DNA of 64,000 nt from CAZNKU01 sp045541135 (GTDB lineage: Bacteria > Bacillota > Clostridia > Monoglobales > Firm-18). The stretch's first letter is position 1; each line of letters starts with the position of its first letter. Location: contig JAZQIO010000038.1 of assembly GCA_045541135.1 (NCBI GenBank), positions 1 through 64,000 on the forward strand, written 5' to 3'. The notes under the pieces are model-generated. The model did no database searches and was not told the origin of the DNA. It saw nothing but the letters and a program-made list of their open reading frames with translations. Both the position numbers and the translations under genes were made by a program. This document shows positions 24,873 through 35,945 of the stretch, in pieces.

Positions 24873-27800
24873 ATGAGTAAACTAAATAGAATATTATCAT
24901 TAATAATATGTTTTGCAATGGTTGTTATCAGCTTACCTGCTGTAAGCATGGTTTCTGCCGACGCTAATTTTGCAACAAGCTTTTTAATTGAAGATAACAC
25001 CGAATATGCAAGCTTTGCCGATGCAACAAACTGGAGCTTCCCGGGTAGTGAATATGCAGATGTTGGCGTAGATGAAGAAGGTAACATTACATATACACAG
25101 AAAAAGCAGACTATTTACGTTAACGGCAGTCAGAACCAGATACGTACAGAAAATCTTGTATATACATTGCCTGAAAGCGTAATTGCTGAAGATGAAGCAA
25201 ACAGAACAAAAATTACTACAAACAATTACAAAGGCGAAGTTGTGGTTGAATTTGTTTATGATTATGCTGCCAATGATACTGCGGCTGGCCTTAACCAAAA
25301 AGAAGATGGTTCTGCTTCCGGCAAAATCAGCGGTTCATACAGCCTTTTGGCTATAGGTGACGGTACTACAAATGCAATACATTCAAGAGTATCCAATAAA
25401 AGTGTTGCACATACAAACAGTTCACAGTCAACTTTCGGTGCACAGTCTCAGTTTGTAGGTACTGAAAGCGGTACTACTAATGCAAAGATAGTATATACTT
25501 TAAATACGACGGATTTGACAGTAAAAGCAGAAGGTGGCGGCAGAGTTGCCGAAACAACTTTCCCTGATACTATTAAGTATATTTCAGAATTTACCATTTC
25601 CAATATGCAACGTATGGGTGTTGGAACAAAAACTACAATCGACAGTCTTAATGTAGCAGTAACTCCTGCTTACACAGATGCAGAAATAACAATGCTTACA
25701 GAAACATTGCCTGCAAAACTTGTTGATGATGTAAATAATGTAGATGCTGATATTACACTTCCTTCAGGTGAAGGCATTACATGGGCATCTTCAAAACCAT
25801 CTGCTATTTCAGCAACAGGTAAGGTTTCAAAAATTGTAGGTGAAACACAGGAAGTAACACTTACTGCAACTGCGGTTGTGGACGGTGTTACATATAAAAA
25901 GCATTATTCAATGACAGTTGCGGAAGGTGAAGAAGTAGTTCTTCCAGACAATCCTGTAACAGATGAAGTTGTAATTACAGACAACATTGATTATGCAAGC
26001 TTTGACGAAGCTGAAAACTGGTCTTTGGCAGACGACAAGCATGTAAAGGCAGAAGTTAGGGACGGTAAAATTTATTATGAACAGACTGCTCAGACATTGT
26101 TTACAAGTGCGGGAAAACAGAACACTACTACAACAAAGCCTCTTGTTTACACATTCCCTGCCATAACAGTTGCAGAGGATGCAGAAAACAACACAAAAAT
26201 TACTACGAATAATTACAGAGGTAATATTGATATAAGTGTAACTTATGATCAGAATCTTATTGACCCCGTAGGTAATAAGGAGCTTGACCCTGACGGAATT
26301 ATTACATTTAACGCTTATTACACACTAAGTGCTACAAACGAAGCTCTTGCTTCCAACGTAAACACAAGAACATTTAATACTTATGCTACCAACTGGATTG
26401 GAACAACAAGGTTCCCGACTAATAATACATTGTCAGACCTGCCTGCAACAGGCAGAACCTTGCACTATGCAATAGATACAGCGGCAAAGACAGCTTCTGT
26501 TACTGCCGATGGAACAGATTTGACTTCAGAAGCAACAATTCCTGATTCTCTAAAATATATTTCTGCATTCCAGCTATACGGTCCGCAGAGAATTTGCTTA
26601 GACTCAGCTGTTGCAATTGACAAGCTTGAAATTAAGGTTGTACCACAGGCATTGACAACTGCAGAACTTTCTGCAATCAATAACCTTGTACCTGCAAAGC
26701 TTGAAGGTACAGAAAATGCACTTGAAGCAGACATTGATGTTCCCGTAATTGACGGTGTAACATGGTCTACATCAGATGCTGACGTTATTACTGCAGATGG
26801 TAAAATTACAAAGGTAAAAGGTGAAGAAACTTCTGCAGAGCTTATTGCTACATTTAAAATAGACGAAATTACATATAACAAAGTTTATACTGTAAAGGTT
26901 GCACCTGCAGACAACTTTGCAAACTTCTATGTTGACGGTGAATTGTATGAAGCCGTTGAAGTGAAAAAAGGCGAGGCTGTAAATGCAATTACTGCTCCTG
27001 ATAAGGAAGGTATGACTTTCCTTGGATGGTTTGAAGAAGGTGCAAACGAAAGCTTTGACTTTAACACTGTTTTAACAGGGGATATTAACCTTTATGCAAA
27101 ATACGAAACTACAAAACATAAGGTTTACTTCCGTGTTGATACGTTTGTACAGGAAGACCTTACAATGGAGGTTCCATACGGTGAAGCTGTTGGAACAATT
27201 CCTGCAGTTCCTGAGAAACAGGGCAAAACAGCAATGGGCTGGCTTATAGCAGGAAGTGCAAATGTTTTCCTTGCAGAAGATACAACTGTTGAAGGCGATA
27301 TGTATGTTGATGCAGTTTACGGCGAAAGCGGTGCAACGGCATATACAGTTACTTTCAAAAACGGTGACGAAATTTTTGCCACAACAAAAGCATGGGAAGG
27401 CTATACATTTGAATTCCCTGAAAACCCAACAAAGGAAAATTACACATTTGCATACTGGGAACGTAACGGCGTAGAATTTAAAGAAACAGACGTTATGCTT
27501 GGTAAAGACATAACTTTGAATGCGGTATTTACTCCAAATCCTGTTGAAGTTAAATTCTATTCAGATGACCAGACACTTTACTTAACAGGCACAGGCTACT
27601 ATGATACAGCTTACGGCGAATTGCCTGCAGCTCCTACATTAGACGGCAAGGCATTTAAGTACTGGACACTTGAAAACGGTGAAAGATTTACAGCAGATAC
27701 AGTAATTACAGGCCCTGTAAATGTTTATGCAAATTGGGATGTTCCTACTGTTATAGTAAATGAAGATATTACAAAATACACCTCGCTTACAGACGGTCTT

Positions 27801-30800
27801 ATCCAGTTTAAGGCACCTGACACAGGTTATACCACAGCAAGCTTTGACAACGGTCTTAAGCTTACATTGACGAAGTGGGAACCTCTTAACAATAAAGGTG
27901 CGGCAAACGCTGATAACGTAATGGGTCTTTCGACTCACTTCAGAGCTTTGATAGATTCAAATGAAGAGGCAAGAACAAAGACATACATGAACAACCTTGT
28001 TGGTGAATACGAAGTAGAACTTACATTTGATGTACAGACTATCAGAGTTAAGGAATATGAAGGTGTTGCACTTAATGAAGGTTACATCCACTACAATATG
28101 GGCGCGTATGCCGAAGACGGTACATTGTCAGCCGCTCCTTTTACAGGACGTCTCAGAAACTATGAAGAAGGCGGACAGGGACTAAGTGTTCACGGTTACG
28201 ATGCTAACAAAAATGCAAAACAAGCTTCCCTTACATTTAAAAAGGATCAGCTTGAACACAAGTATATTGTACACTTTAACACATATACACATAAGGCAAC
28301 AGCAATGGCAGAAGGTAACGGAAGCCCTCTTGCAGGCGATATAGTATGGAACTCAACACCGAAGTTTATAAACGGTATTGCTGTTTCTCCAATGCTTAGA
28401 ATGGGTGTTGGTTCATACTACAAGCTAAAGAATGTTAAAATTACAGAATATAATACGGATACAGCATCAGAAGGATATAAGGCAACAAAGGGTGCAATTG
28501 ACAGCTTACCTGAAAAGCTTGCTGAAAATCCGTTTGCAGTAACAGAAAACATTACACTTCCACAGGTAGAAGGTGTTGTATGGACAACATCTGATGCATC
28601 TGTTATTGACCTTAATGGTAATGTAAGCCGTTGGTATGATGACCTTGACGTTGTACTTACAGCTACAGCAGTAAGTGCTGAAGGTTACAAATATTCAAAG
28701 GAATATGTTCTTACAGTTAAGGCATTTGAATTTGAAAAGGAAGCTGTTGGAATTTCAAAGGATACTTCAAACTGGTCATTTGCAAACCGTGCAGACCAGC
28801 AGGAAGCAAAACATACCTTTGACGGAACAGCTATTAAGGTAGAAAAGGTTACAACTGCAGAAGATTCTGCTTCCATAAAGGAAAATAAGACATATTTTGC
28901 ATATTATGACCTTTACAATGCAGTTGCTTCAGATACGTACTCTGTAACAAGCACAAATGTTTACGACGGTGTTTATGATATCGAGGTTGATATTGAAAAC
29001 GGCGTAACCTCAGATGTTCCTATGAACATTGCTTTGGGCTATAAAAACGGAGATTCATTCTTCTCTACAGCAACACTTAAGGTATCTGGCACAAAAATAG
29101 CTCTTACATACCCGGACAGCGGTGAAACAACAGCTACATCTATGATTTATGCCGCAAATGCAAAAAATGCAAAGCTTAAGGTACGTGTTGATTCAGATAA
29201 CAACATGTTAAGTGCGTGGATAGACGGAAAGCTTGCATTCCGTAACATTCCTTATGTAAGTCCGTTCCCTGCAGCATCAGGCTTGGATATGTTCAGCACA
29301 GTTCGTGTAGGTGTTGATTCAAACAACAATGCAGGTGACTATATTGTTGTAAAAGATGTATCAATAAACAAGATAAATGCACAGGAAATAGGCTCTGTGG
29401 CTTCTGCACTTACTGCGGCTGAAGCAATTACAGTAAATATGCTTACAAATACTCCTGAAAATGTAAGTGAAAATCTTAAGGCTTTGCCAACAACACAGGG
29501 TGGTTACACAATTAAGTGGGCAACAGACTGTGAGCAGATTGACCTTAAGACAGGTGAAGTATTCTTTGCCGAAACTGAAACAGATGCAGTTGTTACAGCA
29601 TACATTACAAACAATTCTTTGGAATGTCCTGTAACGGTAAGAAAAGACTTTAAGCTTCACTTACGTGCAAGAGCAAATGATGCAGAATACGGTGAATACC
29701 TGATTAATTCACTTGGTTCAATAACAAACCAGGATTATAATAACATAAGATATGACCTTAACCTGCCGGTAAACAGCGATATTACATGGACATCATCCGA
29801 TACATCAATAATCGGAACAGACGGTAAGCTTAATAAGGATGCTGCAATTTATGCTCCAAAACAGGTTAAGCTTACAGCAAGTGCTTACGGCAGCAGTAAG
29901 GAATTTGTTCTTACAGTAGCACCAAGAACAGCACAGACAAATCTTTACACAGGCTTGCTTCCTGCAACACTTTCACTTGGTTCATATTCTGACCTTAAGC
30001 TTTCTGCAGATGCAGTTACATCATTTAAGCTTACAGGCTCAGATGCAGAAGGTAAGGTAAATATTATTGATGAAAACGGAAATGTTATTGTTTCAACAGT
30101 AGTTGAGGATGGTGCATTCTATTTTGACTATAAGGGTTCAAAGTATGACGAGCATTCTCTTGCAGAAAATGCTGTTAAGAATATTCAAATTCTTACAATG
30201 CCCGAGCTTGGCAAGCTTGCTATCTGGGTTGACGGTAAAATTACAGATGATTATGTAGACTTCAAAGCAGATGCAGACTATATTGCAGGTGTAGAAGCTA
30301 CAAATGCGGAGATTAAGGTTTCAGAACTTAAGATTTCAACAGATATGTACGGAATGCTACAGCTTAATGTTGATAACCTTGATTATTTCAGCAATGTTGG
30401 TAACGGCGTTTTAAGCGGTGATGTTACATTGCCGACTGCATCAATAACAAGTGCAGATGTTAAGTGGGAATCAGCAAATACAGCAATTCTTACAAACGAC
30501 GGTAAGGTTACTGCACAGGATACACTTGCATACACAACCTTGAAATTCAATATTAAAGACAGAACAAACAGTAATGTTTACATTGAAAAGACTTTTGACA
30601 TAGTTGTTGAATGTGATAATTCCAAGAATCTTGCAAACGGTGCTTATGTAACTGTTTCAAAGCTTGAAAATATGACATATCCGAAGTCTAATGTTAATGA
30701 CAATAATATGGATACTGTTTACAGAGTAGTTTCTGCAAGCACAAAGCCATCTGACATTACATTTGACCTTGGAAGCGAAAAGCTTGTTAACACAATGCTT

Positions 30801-31967
30801 CTTGTAGAAGATGCAGGAGATATCCGCAACTTTACACTTTATGCTTCAAAAGATAACAGCACATGGACTGAAGTTAAGTCAGGCGATATGGCAGATATTT
30901 CAAACCGCACAGTTAAGTTTGATACTTTGTCAGCACGTTATATGAAGCTTACAATTGAAACAGCAAATGCATCTGTGGTAGATATTAATGAAATTAAATT
31001 CTATCTGTTTGCAACAGCAGAAGAACTTGCACAGCTTGATATGTCTGAAATCAAACTTCCTTCAACTGCTTCAAAGGACCTTACACTCGTAACTTTGGGC
31101 ACAAACGGAACAGTTATTAAGTGGACATCATCAGATGAAGATGTTATTTCAACAACAGGTAAGGTTACAAAGCCTTCTCAGGGTACAAAGGTTACACTTA
31201 CAGCAACTGCAGAGGGCACAGATATAACAAGAACGTTTGAAGTTTATGTTGCAGCAGGCAGTTCATCAGGTCCTGCAGTTATCGGTGGCGGTGGCTCCGG
31301 TGGCGGCGGTGGTGCCTCAAGTGGCATCGGCGGTGCAAATACTAATGTTTCAGTAGGTACTGATATTACAAAGCCCGTTTATACGGAAGAAGTTAAGGAC
31401 GAAACCGAAGCTTCAACTTCTACAATTTACAGTGATGTTAAGACAACAGACTGGTATGCCGAAGCTGTACTTAAGCTTACGGAAAAAGGCATCGTTTCCG
31501 GTGACGGAACAGGCAATTTCAACCCTCAGGATAAGGTAACACGTGAACAGTTCCTGAAGATGATTATTGAAGCTGCAGATATTGCAACAGATAATGCAGA
31601 AAATACATTTGCAGATGTAAATTCAGATGCATGGTATGCAAACTATGTACTTACAGCTAAAAAGCTTGGTATTGTAAACGGTATATCCGAAATGGAATTT
31701 GGTATTGGTTCACCAATATCCAGACAGGATATGGCAGTATTTATTGAAAGACTTATTAACATTAAAAATCTTGAAGTTGTAAAATACGAGGTTGAAGATT
31801 TTGCAGATGCGTCAAATGTTTCTGATTATGCGGCAGATGCAGTTGCAAACATGAAGGCTATAGGTCTTATTCAGGGTTACAACAACATGTATAATCCTAA
31901 AGATAATCTTACAAGAGCAGAGGCTGCTACTGTAATAGCATCTTTGTTAGAACTTATTAAAAAATAA
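24873..31967 (+). CDS. Giant multidomain SLH surface protein (Ig-like, InlB-type repeats, F5/8C)
   Basis: A 2364-residue protein. Order of parts: signal peptide (1-30); two related modules, each a beta-sandwich lectin-like stretch (opening YASF...NWS) plus an atypical bacterial Ig domain with the W(A/S/T)S(S/D) motif (about 31-365 and 366-680); four InlB/Listeria-Bacteroides-type repeats (about 681-960); further lectin-like/Ig pairs (about 960-1910); an F5/8 type C (discoidin) carbohydrate-binding domain (about 1920-2046, NLANGAYVTVSKLE...ITFDLGSEKLVN); a last Ig domain; a Gly-rich linker (GGGGSGGGGGAS); and three SLH domains (about 2186-2364). No catalytic domain was recognised, so it looks like a glycan-binding adhesin or scaffold. 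ATG 24873 has AAGGAGG. Confidence 0.85.
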   Translation: MSKLNRILSLIICFAMVVISLPAVSMVSADANFATSFLIEDNTEYASFADATNWSFPGSEYADVGVDEEGNITYTQKKQTIYVNGSQNQIRTENLVYTLPESVIAEDEANRTKITTNNYKGEVVVEFVYDYAANDTAAGLNQKEDGSASGKISGSYSLLAIGDGTTNAIHSRVSNKSVAHTNSSQSTFGAQSQFVGTESGTTNAKIVYTLNTTDLTVKAEGGGRVAETTFPDTIKYISEFTISNMQRMGVGTKTTIDSLNVAVTPAYTDAEITMLTETLPAKLVDDVNNVDADITLPSGEGITWASSKPSAISATGKVSKIVGETQEVTLTATAVVDGVTYKKHYSMTVAEGEEVVLPDNPVTDEVVITDNIDYASFDEAENWSLADDKHVKAEVRDGKIYYEQTAQTLFTSAGKQNTTTTKPLVYTFPAITVAEDAENNTKITTNNYRGNIDISVTYDQNLIDPVGNKELDPDGIITFNAYYTLSATNEALASNVNTRTFNTYATNWIGTTRFPTNNTLSDLPATGRTLHYAIDTAAKTASVTADGTDLTSEATIPDSLKYISAFQLYGPQRICLDSAVAIDKLEIKVVPQALTTAELSAINNLVPAKLEGTENALEADIDVPVIDGVTWSTSDADVITADGKITKVKGEETSAELIATFKIDEITYNKVYTVKVAPADNFANFYVDGELYEAVEVKKGEAVNAITAPDKEGMTFLGWFEEGANESFDFNTVLTGDINLYAKYETTKHKVYFRVDTFVQEDLTMEVPYGEAVGTIPAVPEKQGKTAMGWLIAGSANVFLAEDTTVEGDMYVDAVYGESGATAYTVTFKNGDEIFATTKAWEGYTFEFPENPTKENYTFAYWERNGVEFKETDVMLGKDITLNAVFTPNPVEVKFYSDDQTLYLTGTGYYDTAYGELPAAPTLDGKAFKYWTLENGERFTADTVITGPVNVYANWDVPTVIVNEDITKYTSLTDGLIQFKAPDTGYTTASFDNGLKLTLTKWEPLNNKGAANADNVMGLSTHFRALIDSNEEARTKTYMNNLVGEYEVELTFDVQTIRVKEYEGVALNEGYIHYNMGAYAEDGTLSAAPFTGRLRNYEEGGQGLSVHGYDANKNAKQASLTFKKDQLEHKYIVHFNTYTHKATAMAEGNGSPLAGDIVWNSTPKFINGIAVSPMLRMGVGSYYKLKNVKITEYNTDTASEGYKATKGAIDSLPEKLAENPFAVTENITLPQVEGVVWTTSDASVIDLNGNVSRWYDDLDVVLTATAVSAEGYKYSKEYVLTVKAFEFEKEAVGISKDTSNWSFANRADQQEAKHTFDGTAIKVEKVTTAEDSASIKENKTYFAYYDLYNAVASDTYSVTSTNVYDGVYDIEVDIENGVTSDVPMNIALGYKNGDSFFSTATLKVSGTKIALTYPDSGETTATSMIYAANAKNAKLKVRVDSDNNMLSAWIDGKLAFRNIPYVSPFPAASGLDMFSTVRVGVDSNNNAGDYIVVKDVSINKINAQEIGSVASALTAAEAITVNMLTNTPENVSENLKALPTTQGGYTIKWATDCEQIDLKTGEVFFAETETDAVVTAYITNNSLECPVTVRKDFKLHLRARANDAEYGEYLINSLGSITNQDYNNIRYDLNLPVNSDITWTSSDTSIIGTDGKLNKDAAIYAPKQVKLTASAYGSSKEFVLTVAPRTAQTNLYTGLLPATLSLGSYSDLKLSADAVTSFKLTGSDAEGKVNIIDENGNVIVSTVVEDGAFYFDYKGSKYDEHSLAENAVKNIQILTMPELGKLAIWVDGKITDDYVDFKADADYIAGVEATNAEIKVSELKISTDMYGMLQLNVDNLDYFSNVGNGVLSGDVTLPTASITSADVKWESANTAILTNDGKVTAQDTLAYTTLKFNIKDRTNSNVYIEKTFDIVVECDNSKNLANGAYVTVSKLENMTYPKSNVNDNNMDTVYRVVSASTKPSDITFDLGSEKLVNTMLLVEDAGDIRNFTLYASKDNSTWTEVKSGDMADISNRTVKFDTLSARYMKLTIETANASVVDINEIKFYLFATAEELAQLDMSEIKLPSTASKDLTLVTLGTNGTVIKWTSSDEDVISTTGKVTKPSQGTKVTLTATAEGTDITRTFEVYVAAGSSSGPAVIGGGGSGGGGGASSGIGGANTNVSVGTDITKPVYTEEVKDETEASTSTIYSDVKTTDWYAEAVLKLTEKGIVSGDGTGNFNPQDKVTREQFLKMIIEAADIATDNAENTFADVNSDAWYANYVLTAKKLGIVNGISEMEFGIGSPISRQDMAVFIERLINIKNLEVVKYEVEDFADASNVSDYAADAVANMKAIGLIQGYNNMYNPKDNLTRAEAATVIASLLELIKK

Positions 31968-32017
31968 AGAATTAAAGTAATAATGAAGAAGATACAGCAA
32001 AAAGTGAATAATATGTA

Positions 32018-32088
32018 ATTGTAGGGGCGGATGCCTACATCCGCCCGCTGATTAAAAACGGTACGATGTGGGCATCGTACCCTACAAT
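32018..32088. mobile_element. 71-bp MITE-like palindromic element
   Basis: Terminal inverted repeats ATTGTAGGG (32018-32026) and CCCTACAAT (32080-32088) enclose two perfect 9-bp-stem hairpins: GGGCGGATG/CATCCGCCC (32025-32033 with 32038-32046) and GGTACGATG/CATCGTACC (32060-32068 with 32073-32081). It lies in the gap between two SLH genes and its GC content is far above its surroundings. It encodes nothing. A half copy is at 5231-5259. Small palindromic repeats with TAGGG ends are scattered in many clostridial genomes, but the mobilising enzyme for this one is not in the window. Confidence 0.7.
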
Positions 32089-32132
32089 AAAATCTTAATT
32101 ATTCAAATATACTCGGAAAGGAGATTATCTTT

Positions 32133-35100
32133 ATGAAAAGACTTATCAGTGTCATATTGACACTTGCTATAATACTTTCATTAGGGGCTACGGTATCGGC
32201 TAAAATGGGCGAAAACAGCACGAATATGAATATATTCAAGCCTACAGGCGACCCGATTTACTGGTACGAACAGCCTCGAAATGAAGATGGAAGCTATGAC
32301 TATTTCGGCTATCCACTGTATGGAGACCCTCAGGATATCCCCGATGAGGAATTCTTCGGTAAATGGGATGAACTTGAAAATATGTGGGTGTACACTCCAT
32401 ACTTTAAATATTCGGAATTTCCTGCAATGGCAAAGGTAGAAGCTGCCGCAAAAGCAGGAGATTATGAAACTGCCAAAGAAGAACTTTTGGCATATTACAA
32501 AATTTACGGTGAACAGCGTATAACACATTCATTGTCCACCTATGCGTATAACTATACATATCTTGATGATATCGCAAGAAACACATTCCCTACAGTAGCA
32601 AACGGACGTACTGCAGGTATTGTGGAAATCACAAACGAATGGCAGTGGCATTCACACGATGTTTTAAATACATTTGCTTTGGCTGTAAGCCAGAATAACC
32701 TTAGTTACTCTGTTATGATTTCTTCAATTGATAAGTACTGGACACAGGCACTTATCTGTTCAAAGGAATCTGAATATGTTCCGTATATTGAAGCGATTAT
32801 AAATGGTGTACCAAGAACACTTCCGTGTACAATGGACGGTATCACAACAGCAGGAAGCAAATCTTCCGATGTTATGACATCTGATGAAATTTTAAGAATT
32901 GAAGAACACGGTAAATATCAGGACTATGATGAAAATACATCCTGCGGTTACCTCGCATTTTCACTTGACGGTATAAACTCTAATGCCAAGGTATCAAAGG
33001 CGGTACTTCACTTCCGTGCAAAGACTGACTGTGAACTTGACCCTTCAAGAGCACCGGAGAAAAAGGAACTTTCTCTGTTCTGGAACAAAGATACCACATG
33101 GACAGAAGATAACCTTTCATGGGACTATTTTACCGAACGTCAATGGTCATCCTGTAACGACCGTGAACTTTGGGACTTTATTACTCCAAGCGGTGCGGAT
33201 CAAAAAGGTAAAATAATGGACTACCATCGTGGTAACCTTACAGCCAGAATATGCGAAATATGGGATGTGTATAATGATAAAAGAGCGGCGTACCAGTGGG
33301 TAAGATTCGAAACCGGTCTTATAAACTCAATTGGTCTTGAACCTGATGTTATGAACGCTCTTGACCGTTCCACACATACAATCAACTGTACATCACAGCT
33401 TCTTTGTATGATGGACAGCGAATATATGACAGGTGAAAGATTTACAGCCTGCTTAAAATTCTACTGGCAGCTTGCAGACTATCAGGTAGAATATTATTTT
33501 GGCGGTACAAGTACAAATAACTGGGCAACTTATGCAACATCTGCAGTTTACTGCGTGTGCGCAAGATTCCCTGAAATTCGTAAATACGAATACTGGATGG
33601 AAGAAGTAAGAAAAGAAAATGAACGTTGCTTCGGTTCAAATACCTATCCCGACGGTAGCTGTGCGGAACAGCCTCTTGGTTATGTAGGTACAATCCTTAA
33701 TACATTTGAAACACCTCTTAACGTATCAAATGAAACAGGCTGCGAAGTTCCGTTTACAGATAAGATGATTGAAGATATGCATAACATGATTCTTACTCAG
33801 GTTTATGCAAAGGGACCATACGGCGGATACAACTATGCCGATAGTGGTGATGCTTACAGTTCTTATTCAAGTACAATGAAGACCTGGTATCAGCTTCTTT
33901 TCAACGACGATGAAATATTGGAATACTTTATTACAAACGGTGTTTCAGGTAAGGCTCCTGAAAACCCAACACATAGCTATCATGCGGCAAAAAAGACATT
34001 TATGCGCTCCGGTTGGGGTAAAAATGACTTTATGCTAAGCTTTGTTAACAACTCCAGTAAGCCGGGTTCTCATAACCATAAGGATGCCCTTAGCATAGCA
34101 ATGTTTGCTTACGGCAAATTCCTGCTTACTGACCAGGGTTATGGTGCCGTTTTGACAGGTGACCTCAGAAACTACTATATTTCTCCTGTACAGCATAATA
34201 CCGTTACCGTAAATGATAACGAAAAATATCTTATAGACGGTGTTACAAATTCATATAATACACTTGTACACAACAAAGAACCCTATGCAGGTGATTACGA
34301 GCACGATTACGAGTCCAATAAATTCTATGACTATGTAGAATACGGAAACTCAAACTATACAACTTCAAAATATATTCAGCGAAGTGTAACATTCCTTAAA
34401 AATCAGTTGTTCTATATTGTAACCGACTATGCTATCCCTACAGATGACAGCCCGGGTGTAAACAACTTGTTTGCACAGCATTGGCATATGTTCCCTGAAT
34501 CAGGTATGGACAACAACGAAACCTTGCAGGTAAGGTCAAACTTCCCTGATGTAAATGTTAAGGTTGTTCCTGTAGAATATGAGGAAATTGACGAGCTTGA
34601 ATATGTAGATACACAGTATTCACCGGGTTCAAATACTCACCTCAAATCCAAAAAGGCGGTATATTTGAAAACTCATGACGGTGCAGGAAGATTTACAACA
34701 GTTATCATTCCTATGAATACAGGTGAGGACTTTGATGTTGAAACTTCTATTATAGAAACAGCACTTGACAAAGACCTTGTAAATGCTGCATATTTCAGAA
34801 TCACCAACAAAAATACAGGTGATGTAAATTACTATTACTATTACCACATCAACGAAGTTGATAAAAAGCCTGAAGACGGCTTGAAGATTGGTGAATTTAC
34901 AACAGATGCAACAACAATGATTGTTCAGAAAAATGCAAAAGAAGAAATTGTTTCCACATTCCTTTTGGGAGCCACTTTCCTAAAATCTGACAAGGTTGAT
35001 ACGGAATATCTGTTTAAGACAGAGAGCGAAATCAATGCAATTTCTTATGCTAAGAACGGTCATGTACTTGAAATCAGCTCATCTGATGTTGATGCTGAAA

Positions 35101-35939
35101 AGATTAAGGATATTACAATCTATCAGAAAGGTTCAACAGCAGCATCACTTGAGAGTGAAGTTCTTCAGCCTAAGCGTTCAGGCAATTACCTGTACTTTGG
35201 TGAAGAACCAATAGTTGAAGGTACTGAAACAGAAGATGATGAAGAGGAAGATAAAACTCCCACAGGCGGACGTCCTACAGGCGGCGGTGTCGGTGGTGGA
35301 GGCGGTGGCAGTGCAGGCGGCACAGTTACTCCAAAGCCTGACGATACAGAAAAGGAACCGGAAATAAAGCCGGACGAACCTGTAGTTGATGTGCCTGAAA
35401 AGGTTGAATATTCCGACGTTAAAACAAATGACTGGTATTACAAAGATGTAATGGCACTTTCCGAAAAAGGCGTTGTTTCCGGTGACGGTACAGGCGACTT
35501 TAAGCCAAATGATAACGTAACCCGTGAACAGTTCCTTAAGATGCTTCTTGTTGCTATGGGAACAGAAAATGAGGATGCCGAAAACACATTTGCCGATGTT
35601 GCAGAAAATGCATGGTACAAACCTTATGTTTTAACTGCAAAGAAACTTGGCATTGTAAACGGTGTATCTGATACTCAGTTCGGTATCGGTATGAACATCA
35701 CAAGACAGGATATGGCTGTTATGATTAACAGAATCCTTGATAAAAACGAAGTTACTGATAAATCAAGTGATTTTGTGGATGTGGATGATGTTTCAGACTA
35801 CGCATTGGATGCAGTAAGATATGTTAAACGTATCGGTCTTATTCAGGGTTATGAAGGTCAGTTCAGACCTCTTGATAACCTTACAAGAGCAGAGGCTGCA
35901 AAGGTAATTAACAGTTTAATTCAGCTTATAAATGAATAA
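32133..35939 (+). CDS. SLH-anchored heparinase II/III-like protein
   Basis: A 1268-residue secreted protein. A signal peptide (about 1-23) is followed by an alpha-helical toroid region with an inserted beta domain (about 250-330, LAFSLDGINSNAKVSKAVLHFRAK) resembling DNRLRE-type modules. The heparinase II/III beta-sandwich lies at about 615-900; its signature includes FMRSGWGKNDFMLSF, SKPGSHNHKDALSIAMFAYG and LLTDQGYG. Then come an acidic stretch, a Gly-rich linker (about 1044-1064) and three SLH domains (about 1092-1268) very like those of the 2364-aa protein. Enzymes of this fold are polysaccharide lyases acting on uronic-acid polymers (heparin, alginate, similar); the exact substrate cannot be assigned. 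It is probably a wall-tethered lyase. Confidence 0.88.
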   Translation: MKRLISVILTLAIILSLGATVSAKMGENSTNMNIFKPTGDPIYWYEQPRNEDGSYDYFGYPLYGDPQDIPDEEFFGKWDELENMWVYTPYFKYSEFPAMAKVEAAAKAGDYETAKEELLAYYKIYGEQRITHSLSTYAYNYTYLDDIARNTFPTVANGRTAGIVEITNEWQWHSHDVLNTFALAVSQNNLSYSVMISSIDKYWTQALICSKESEYVPYIEAIINGVPRTLPCTMDGITTAGSKSSDVMTSDEILRIEEHGKYQDYDENTSCGYLAFSLDGINSNAKVSKAVLHFRAKTDCELDPSRAPEKKELSLFWNKDTTWTEDNLSWDYFTERQWSSCNDRELWDFITPSGADQKGKIMDYHRGNLTARICEIWDVYNDKRAAYQWVRFETGLINSIGLEPDVMNALDRSTHTINCTSQLLCMMDSEYMTGERFTACLKFYWQLADYQVEYYFGGTSTNNWATYATSAVYCVCARFPEIRKYEYWMEEVRKENERCFGSNTYPDGSCAEQPLGYVGTILNTFETPLNVSNETGCEVPFTDKMIEDMHNMILTQVYAKGPYGGYNYADSGDAYSSYSSTMKTWYQLLFNDDEILEYFITNGVSGKAPENPTHSYHAAKKTFMRSGWGKNDFMLSFVNNSSKPGSHNHKDALSIAMFAYGKFLLTDQGYGAVLTGDLRNYYISPVQHNTVTVNDNEKYLIDGVTNSYNTLVHNKEPYAGDYEHDYESNKFYDYVEYGNSNYTTSKYIQRSVTFLKNQLFYIVTDYAIPTDDSPGVNNLFAQHWHMFPESGMDNNETLQVRSNFPDVNVKVVPVEYEEIDELEYVDTQYSPGSNTHLKSKKAVYLKTHDGAGRFTTVIIPMNTGEDFDVETSIIETALDKDLVNAAYFRITNKNTGDVNYYYYYHINEVDKKPEDGLKIGEFTTDATTMIVQKNAKEEIVSTFLLGATFLKSDKVDTEYLFKTESEINAISYAKNGHVLEISSSDVDAEKIKDITIYQKGSTAASLESEVLQPKRSGNYLYFGEEPIVEGTETEDDEEEDKTPTGGRPTGGGVGGGGGGSAGGTVTPKPDDTEKEPEIKPDEPVVDVPEKVEYSDVKTNDWYYKDVMALSEKGVVSGDGTGDFKPNDNVTREQFLKMLLVAMGTENEDAENTFADVAENAWYKPYVLTAKKLGIVNGVSDTQFGIGMNITRQDMAVMINRILDKNEVTDKSSDFVDVDDVSDYALDAVRYVKRIGLIQGYEGQFRPLDNLTRAEAAKVINSLIQLINE

Positions 35940-35945
35940 TAAAAA

